From Lantana camara (taxonomy: Eukaryota; Streptophyta; Magnoliopsida; Lamiales; Verbenaceae): DNA of 64,000 nt. Position 1 is the first letter of the stretch; each line of letters opens with the position of its first letter. Under the pieces are notes generated by a model. It was given only the letters and a program-made list of their open reading frames with translations. It was not told the DNA's origin and ran no database searches. Positions 57,355 through 64,000 of this stretch are shown here, piece after piece. The position numbers were made by a program, and so were the translations under genes. The DNA lies in assembly GCA_037501455.1 (NCBI GenBank), contig CM074860.1, forward strand, positions 24,511,001-24,575,000, given 5' to 3'.

Positions 57355-58166
57355 TGATGGGGTCAAAATACGATCGTCCCACGTTAAGACACGTGGCATC
57401 ACCAAGATGATGACATCTGTCTCCCCAAGGCTGCACCCATCAGCGCAACGAGCGCAATGCGCAACGAGCGCAATCCTTCTTCAGGAGTTAAGCCCAACGA
57501 GCGCTATCACTCCCACGAGCGTCCTACATACTAAATGATTGGTACGCCCACGTGCCAAGGGAGCCCTCTTCGAGCGTCACACTCCCTCAGAGTGGCCTCC
57601 CCTATTGGCTCGTCATTTGAACTGAAGCCTTCGTTCCCCTCAGCGGATGTCTTGGCTTCCAGTATTCCAGGTTGACACGAGCGCGCTCTCAAGCCCTCGT
57701 TACCAACCGCCCAAATGGCTCTCTGACACAACGTACATGCCCGCGCACCTGCCACTGTTGCCTGCACCAACTTTTGGCCGCTTTTGCAGAACATTCCTCC
57801 TAGGTTTCTCTCTCACAGCGCCACGTGTTAGGGCAACATTTAGCTAGGACCACTTGAGGCAAATAACCAAAGGGCCCTTGACCCTCAACTATAAATAGCT
57901 AAAGTCATCTTCTACACAAGTAAGCATACTTCATCACTGCAACTGTGACTGAACTCATATTTCTTCAGACCTTGAACTGACTTGAGCGTCGGAGAGCCAA
58001 ACTGGGTATCACCCCCAGTTCCCCCAGCTTGGCCTTCTGACTTTTCTTGTGCTTGTCCCAACAGGTTGAACCCCTTTCTCATTTCCGACGAAGCTCCGGT
58101 GGTTTCCTCCACAAATACAAATCGTAAAGTGATCGGATTCGGATCCACCCATTTCTGAACCCATCA
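57355..58166 (+). repeat. Tat-B 3' LTR
   Basis: 812 bp; differs from the 5' LTR at five positions (near 45863, three near 46248-46253, and 46495 in 5' LTR coordinates), all transitions. Confidence 0.9.
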
Positions 58167-58840
58167 TTTTTGTTTTAATTTTGAATAAAAAAGAAAGTCT
58201 AATTTTGGAGAAAATAATCTAGTTAATTAATTACGAATTAATTAATTAGATAAAAAATAAGTTATTTATTTTATAATAAATAAAGTATAAAATTATCCAA
58301 AAATAGTTTGGATATTTTTAGCTCTCTTAAAAGTTGACTTGAATTAGAATTCAAAGTCAAAGTTGGAAAATACTTGATGATCAAGTAATAGGAGAGAGGG
58401 ACCAAAATCCTAGCCCATATAGGTCTAGGAATTTCGACACCCCCTCCCTATAAATAGGGGAGCTCGAGCTCCTTATGGAGCTAATTGACAATTCTTGGTT
58501 CATGTGTTGAACACCTTCCTTTCTCCAAGATTAAATTACACCCTAGGTTAAGCCTAAACACTAACTAGAGAACTAGCATCCTTACTAGTTAGATTGTGAT
58601 CAAGTTGGGGGACTTTCTCTAGAGACTTCAAGTTAGAAGTTTGAAGATTCGAGCTTTACCAAGGAGAGGGGATCAAGCCGCAAGAAGAGCGTTCTTGGGT
58701 GGCTTGAAACGCTTCAAGAAAAAATAAAAGAAAAGTAAGTTTTCTTTCTTTACGAATTTGGTTACACGATTGCGAGTTCAAGGTCCTTTTACTGGGAAAA
58801 TTTTTAAATTCCGCTGCTTTCTGATTCGTGTTTTCCAATA
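58167..58840 (+). repeat. Copia 3' LTR, right part
   Basis: Continues the interrupted LTR from TTTTG (target duplication) to TTTTCCAATA. TATA box at 58449-58456. Matches 37171-37838 of the solo LTR. The following GATTC (58841-58845) is the copia target duplication. Confidence 0.9.
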
Positions 58841-60596
58841 GATTCAGGGGGCATCCCCACGGTTTGAGAGAGGTGTGTGAGTTACCCGTCAGCCCTATGC
58901 TTTCCCGGTTGGCTCAAACACTCACCCTCGGGCCCATAATACACGATACACGATAATTCGCCAAACACGATCACGGTTCAATCACGATAACACGGTACAT
59001 AGCTTGCTTGTAACACGATACACGACTTGTTTTTAGGAACATAACTTTCTTTCAATGAACACGGTTTACCTTTAAAGAACATGACTTGAGAGTTTAGAAA
59101 CACTTGTAGATATATATTTATACCATTTGGTCCAAAAGTCACATAAGGTTATACGGGTTCTAAGTAACTAGCAATTAAACCTCACCTTTACCAATAGAAT
59201 GCAAGTCGAGACACGGCCTACGGCCCCTACTCCACGTCACGAGAAGATGATCTGTGCAAGGGATACATGTATACATGAGACTTGACCCTAAATGGACCAA
59301 ATATGACGAAAGGCGAAAATGCAACGAGATGACATGCAATGTACAATGTAGCATGAAAACATCTTGTTTTATCATGTAATTACTCATATAATAGCAATTT
59401 GGGATCAAAGAATGCATTGGATCACGGTACTAAAATTCCAATTTTATACATAATGTTTTATTCTGCCAGACGACGGGGAACGGCCGTTCCGGCTCCCCTT
59501 TGAAAATGGGAACGGTCGTTCCCGGCCTTCCAAAAGCGTGCCAACGATTTTCATTTTTAAAGTGCGCTGAAGTTGGGAACGGCCCTTCCGGTACGCAGGC
59601 CAAAATGGGAACGGCCATTCCCAGGCTCGGCCCCTTATTTTATTTGAAAGAGTGGGAACGACCGTTCCCACAATGCCTTGGGGCAGCAATGGTCGTTCCC
59701 AGTTCCTGCAACTGAAAAACAGAGCAGAAATAGGGGATAGCTACGGGAAACATTAACAAAGCAACAAAGATCAAGTTTGATCCCACAAATTTGCAAGAAA
59801 TCTGGGAAATACGATGCATATATGTTCAAAACCTGATAGTATACCATTTAAACACTTAGTTCATGAAAATCATCAAGAACTCCAAGCTTCAAGTTCAAAC
59901 TCATATTCAAATATATTTCCATGTTTTACAAGAATTGATGCTATAATCATGTGTTTATATATCACACAAACAATAATTCATTCAAACTATGATTTCATAA
60001 ACCCTAGCCTACAAATATATGATCAAGAACCTTGAATTCATGCAAAACACCCACCTTGAGCTCAAGAAATGGAGAAGAAAGATAGAGATGATGATCACGC
60101 TTCAATTCTTGCAATATTTCTTGAAAAATCTTGATATGAATAGAAGAAATCTTTTCTTATTTATTGGGGCTGAGGTTCGGTGAGAAAGGAAGTAAATTGG
60201 GAGATGATTCTTGGATGAAATGAGAGCAAAGAAGCTTGGAGATGCATATAACGATTAATCCAATTTTTGAAACATGTGAAATGCCAATATTTGCTATTTA
60301 ATCCTTTAATGTTTAAATTATGCGATTAAGTATGTAATGTTTTGAAATATAATCAATTAAGTCCTTGAAAAGTTATACAATTTAGTCCCCAAAGTTAGGA
60401 AAATAATCAAGTAGGGGCAATTTGGGTAATTAAAGCATTACCGGCAATTGTTTCATATAATAATTATTTTTCTATGACTTGAAATAATTTTCCAATGATA
60501 TGATTCTATATATTTTCCTGAAAGTGTACTAAAATTTTAATTTATAAGATTATAATGAAACGTAAGAAATTGATTAATGAAAATCGGGGCATCACA
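58841..60596 (-). repeat. TG LTR-2, right part
   Basis: The portion of the TG LTR that follows the copia target site, running uninterrupted to GGGGCATCACA. The first 940 bp or so are duplicated at 37839-38783. Palindrome array at about 59477-59700. Confidence 0.85.
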
Positions 60597-60662
60597 ATTC
60601 TCCCCCCTTAAAAGGACCTGGTCCCCAGGTCCACTGTCGAGTTTCAATGATGCACAAGCCAT

Positions 60663-60793
60663 AAGAGAACCCCATCTCTTAAACAAAAATGAGAAAACCC
60701 CGTTTCTCGGCAAGGGATGAGAGAGCCCCGTCTCTCAAACAAGTTATGAGAGAGCCCCGTCTCTCAGCACGTAATGAGAGAACCCCGTCTCTC
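60663..60793 (-). repeat. PPT-proximal hairpin array of TG internal-2 (five units)
   Basis: Same five units as at 33385-33515. Unit 1 keeps AAGAGA/TCTCTT with loop ACCCCA; unit 5 is GAGAGA/TCTCTC, a perfect stem where internal-1 has a G-T pair. PPT at 60597-60615. Confidence 0.9.
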
Positions 60794-60916
60794 GGACATA
60801 CACCAAGTAGCAATCCAAAACAATGATAGAAACATTTATCACATAAGAAGCAAGTATAGTCACGCCAATCACATTAATTTATCCTTCATACCGAAGCACA
60901 TTGTTGCTAGCAAAAG

Positions 60917-62053
60917 TTATATTAATAATAAAATCCATGATGCTCGTGATATGCATGTCTGAAGGTACCGTTCACCGTGGTTCTTGCCTGTTAAGTGAGC
61001 TCTGACCCCCGGTGGACCGCTCTTTCCGTTTCGGACACGTATCAATTTGATGTTCGGAACTTCAATAACGGAAACATAAACGCAAGCGCTTTCTACATCC
61101 ATCATAGGTATGTGTGTCCCATCCACAATAGTGCAGAGTGGCTTCCCTGACTGTGATGGCGATGCCGTAACAGAACCCTTCTTTGGAATTGATCTATCCA
61201 TCTGAGACTTTTTCCTCTTAGACCTTTCCTGAGATAGTAAAATTGAAGTAGCATTGGACCTTTGAATCACATTGGAGCCCTGTTCCGATCCCAAAACTGG
61301 ATCCGGTTCAAAGCGAGGAATAGACCTCCTTGCATTGTCCGAATCCTCGACCTTCAATGCTTTAGTAGTAGCCTTGGCCCAGGTACTTGTGTTAGCAGCT
61401 TTCAAGGCATCCTGTATATCCGGCCTAAGTCCCTGCACGAACTGTGTCGCCTTGTGAAAGTCATCGTTCGCTATATTGGGAGAGTAGCGAGACAGTCTCT
61501 CGAACTCTGCAATGTACTCGCCAACAGATCTCCCTTCTTGCTTTAACTCAGTAAATTCCCTTAACCTAAGTGTGCGGGAAGCTGGTGGAATGAACTTATT
61601 TCTGAATTCCCGAACGAATACTTCCCAGGCAATAGCTTCCCCGACAGCTTCTAATACAATCTGAGTACTCTCCCACCATGAATAAGCCTCGTCGTAGATC
61701 AGGGTAAGAGTGCAGCGGGCTTTTTCCTGAGTATCACACGGGATAAGCTGCCAAATTCTTTCTATTTCCTTTAACCACATCTCTGCCTGGATATCATCGC
61801 CCCTATAAACCTTGGGAGGTTGCTGATTCTGAAATTCTCGTAGCATAGCGGAGATAGGGTTCTCCTGTGGTGCTAATGGCGCAGGTGGTACTAGAGGAAC
61901 TCGTTCTTGAAGTCTCTGATCAACCAACCCGACCACTGCATTCTTGAAATCTTGTGGCTGAGCAGGAGGGGATGAAGGCGCATGGGAAGAATGATCATGA
62001 TGATGTCTCCTATGTCCAGGAGAACGATGACGGCGAGATTTATTTCGAGGCAT
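60917..62053 (-). CDS. gag: TG gag, internal-2 copy, open over 378 codons, zinc knuckle out of frame
   Basis: Starts MPRNKSRRHRSPG after a PBS and about 290 nt of leader. Histidine/arginine-rich N-terminus, then the gag core from about residue 75 (YRGDDIQAEMWLKEIERIWQ, EAYSWWES, FVREFRNKFIPPASR, SVGEYIAEFERL, FVQGLRPDIQ). From about residue 300 the reading leaves the homologous frame: a neighbouring frame encodes HYCGWDTHTYDGC, a CCHC-like knuckle lacking its first cysteine, and then a second decayed knuckle. No protease, reverse transcriptase or integrase follows; about 250 bp further comes the hairpin array and PPT. It could still supply a capsid-like core without the RNA-binding tail. Confidence 0.75.
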   Translation of the reverse strand: MPRNKSRRHRSPGHRRHHHDHSSHAPSSPPAQPQDFKNAVVGLVDQRLQERVPLVPPAPLAPQENPISAMLREFQNQQPPKVYRGDDIQAEMWLKEIERIWQLIPCDTQEKARCTLTLIYDEAYSWWESTQIVLEAVGEAIAWEVFVREFRNKFIPPASRTLRLREFTELKQEGRSVGEYIAEFERLSRYSPNIANDDFHKATQFVQGLRPDIQDALKAANTSTWAKATTKALKVEDSDNARRSIPRFEPDPVLGSEQGSNVIQRSNATSILLSQERSKRKKSQMDRSIPKKGSVTASPSQSGKPLCTIVDGTHIPMMDVESACVYVSVIEVPNIKLIRVRNGKSGPPGVRAHLTGKNHGERYLQTCISRASWILLLI

Positions 62054-62345
62054 CCTGTAACCGAAACACTAGATATGCATGTTGGATTAAGAAATGCTAA
62101 TGAGCATAATTGAGTTCATAAGATGCAAGTATAACACATAATTCGAATAGTTCAAGATCAATTAATTAACAACTAACAACAGAAATCAATGCAAGGCACA
62201 AGTTATCAAGTAATTTAATTAATACAAGTAAGTTCAAGTTGTTCCAAGTAAGGTGAAAGATTCACAAATTGCCAATTAATCCTACGCCGTTCGACCTAGA
62301 CTCACGAGACCCAACACAACACGAGAACCTCGGTTTTGCAATCGG

Positions 62346-62357
62346 GCTCTGATACCA
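62346..62357 (-). promoter_or_regulatory. TG primer-binding site, internal-2
   Basis: Minus strand TGGTATCAGAGC, an exact initiator tRNA-Met type site, 7 nt inside LTR-3. Confidence 0.85.
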
Positions 62358-62364
62358 CTTAAGA

Positions 62365-64000
62365 TGTAGCACCCCTACACGTGGAGATGCCACACCCCCG
62401 CACTATAGGTCAATTTATATACGAAATGGGTAATCTGTACATGAACTAACCTATAGCGAATGGGTGACAAGGCAATCAAAAGAACACGCTAGCTAGGCGG
62501 GACTAGACCCTCAAATGACAATAAATCCAATACATGAACTCAAAAGCGGAAGCATAATAATATGGTGTCATCACATCAATACATTATCATCTTCCAAATA
62601 ATATTCACATATAAGTGTTCAAAACTATTAACATGATACTCCAATATGCTACTACATAAGAGGTAATGCCATGCTAGACTCAGCTGGATGAATGACACGA
62701 CACGACTCCAGCCTAGCACGCCACGAACAAAACCTGAAAGGCGGAGGCGTCAGTCTGTGAAGACCGAGAGAGGGGCATAAATATATATGAACACAAGTAG
62801 CATGCAAGTTACAATCTCGGGTAAGGTTTTGTAACTAAAATAATATAAGTGCGAAAATAACATAGAACTCGCCCGAGATTACAACTATCAAGTTTAACAG
62901 GATAATCATGTTTATTATAACCATCAGTGGCCCTGGCGAGAGGCGTGCACGATCTCCAACCAACCTCGACAGTGAACAAGGATTACACTTTCATTTAATT
63001 AGGTTACCACACGAGTCATTACAGTGCACACGATCAATAACACAAAATTCTCCTTTCTCCAATGGTGGTGGGTTTGCAAGGCCCGAACCACCCACGATAT
63101 CACGTTGCACGTCGGGAACATGACTCACACGTACGGGACTCCTTCCTCCACCAAACCTCCTTGTGGATTCAGGGGGCATCCCCACGGTTTGAGAGAGGTG
63201 TGTCAGTTACCCGTCAGCCCTATGCTTTCCCGGTTGGCTCAAACACTCACCCTCGGGCCCATAATACACGATACACGATAATTCGCCAAACACGATCACG
63301 GTTCAATCACGATAACAAGGTACATAGCTTGCTTGTAACACGATACACGACTTATTTTTAGGAACATAACATTCTTTCAATGAACACGGTTTACTTTTAA
63401 AGAACATGACTTGAGAGTTTAGAAACACTTGTAAATATATATTTATACCATTTGGTCCAAAAGTCACATAAGGTTATACGGGTTCTAAGTAACTAGCAAT
63501 TAAACCTCACCTTTACCAATAGAATGCAAGTCGAGACACGGCCTACGGCCCCTACTCCACGTCACGAGAAGATGATCTGTGCAAGGGATACATGTATACA
63601 TGAGACTTGACCCTAAATGGACCAAATATGACGAACGGCAAAAATGTAACGAGATGACATGCAATGTACAATGTAGCATGAAAACATCTTGTTTTATCAT
63701 GTAATTACTCATATAATAGCAATTTGGGATCAAAGAATGCATTGGATCACGGTGCTAAAATTCCAATTTTATACATAATGTTTTGTTCTGCTAGACGACG
63801 GGGAACGGCCGTTCCGGCTCCCCTTTGAAAATGGGAACGGTCGTTCCCGGCCTTCCAAAAGCGTACCAACGATTTTCATTTTTAAAGTGCGCTGAAGTTG
63901 GGAACGGCCCTTCCGGTACGCAGGCCAAGATGGGAACGGCCATTCCCAGGCTCGGCCCCTTATTTTATTTGAAAGAGTGGGAACGACCGTTCCCACAATG
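62365..64000 (-). repeat. TG LTR-3, cut by the window end
   Basis: Homologous to 30789-32400. It reads through the copia target site as TTGTGGATTCAGGGGGC without interruption, giving the empty-site reference for the solo LTR. Palindrome array from 63803 to the edge. Confidence 0.85.

Larger units (their letters stand above)
45763..58166 (+). mobile_element. Tat-B: young Tat-lineage Ty3/gypsy element with intact antisense gene
   Basis: LTRs of 812 bp (45763-46574, 57355-58166), PBS at 46579, PPT at 57341, gag and pol on the plus strand, and a three-exon gene on the minus strand between pol and the 3' LTR. By eye the LTRs differ at five sites, all transitions, so insertion is recent. The target duplication is imperfect: CTTTG before the element and TTTTG after it with one extra T. 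Two one-base shifts break gag-pol. It sits inside the copia 3' LTR between its G-boxes and TATA box. Confidence 0.9.
38784..58840 (+). mobile_element. Ty1/copia element, 5' truncated, with 3' LTR split by Tat-B
   Basis: Internal region 38784-44482 with long leader, gag-pol and PPT, followed by the 3' LTR (44483-45762 and 58167-58840). No LTR and no PBS adjoin the left end; the 5' part was lost at the duplication breakpoint. The right end is followed by GATTC as at the solo LTR. The terminal CA of this LTR is mutated to TA. Confidence 0.85.
30789..64000 (-). mobile_element. TG: gag-only Ty3/gypsy-like element in three-LTR tandem arrangement, interrupted, open at right
   Basis: The order on the plus strand is LTR-1 (30789-33317), internal-1 (33318-35085), LTR-2 (35086-60596, split by the copia locus), internal-2 (60597-62364) and LTR-3 (62365 to the window end). 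Each internal region is 1768 bp with PBS, gag and PPT in the minus orientation and no protease, reverse transcriptase or integrase. Such arrays arise by unequal recombination between LTRs of neighbouring or sister copies. LTR ends and gag type suggest the Tekay/Del group. Confidence 0.85.

Overview
The window is nuclear DNA from a land plant, very probably an angiosperm with a large repeat-rich genome. I found no host gene, tRNA, rRNA, operon or CRISPR array. Practically everything belongs to nested LTR retrotransposons: Ty3/gypsy elements of Athila, Tat and Tekay/Del-like type and one Ty1/copia element, plus one hAT transposase relic and one MITE. Species cannot be read from this sequence.

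Left block (1-22015). An internally deleted Athila-type element (1-2031 and 20394-22015, open at the left edge) is split by a long-LTR element without recognisable coding sequence, called L1 here (2032-20388, 5-bp target duplication GTAAA, LTRs of about 3.1 kb, only 786 bp between them). The 3' LTR of L1 is split by a minus-strand Tat element, Tat-A (6279 to about 18092), whose right end was removed together with part of the L1 LTR. Tat-A carries a broken gag-pol on the minus strand and a broken three-exon antisense gene on the plus strand.

Middle (22016-30788). A decayed hAT transposase 3' exon is followed by H, an old minus-strand gypsy element with LTRs of about 4.7 kb, non-coding inside, containing a 265-bp MITE. 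The right LTR of H is interrupted at 30789 by the next element.

Right block (30789-64000). TG is a minus-strand, gag-only relative of H arranged LTR-internal-LTR-internal-LTR. Its middle LTR took a copia insertion. The copia locus now reads solo LTR (35892-37838), duplicated TG flank, copia internal region without primer-binding site, then 3' LTR; this order is explained by a tandem duplication followed by LTR-LTR recombination. The copia gag-pol is open except for one TGA. The copia 3' LTR is split by Tat-B (45763-58166), a young Tat element with 812-bp LTRs, a gag-pol carrying two frameshifts, and an intact three-exon antisense gene of about 875 codons.

The most interesting signals are structural. 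(1) Four stem-loops in the copia leader share an apical core but have different, still complementary, outer stems. (2) Arrays of small hairpins lie just inside the PPT of both H and TG, with paired substitutions. (3) Arrays of 16-bp palindromes lie in the LTRs of H and TG and differ between families by a compensated base pair. (4) The antisense gene of both Tat elements has its own TATA box at a conserved distance and conserved introns, and both Tat families look enriched in a short GAGCG word.
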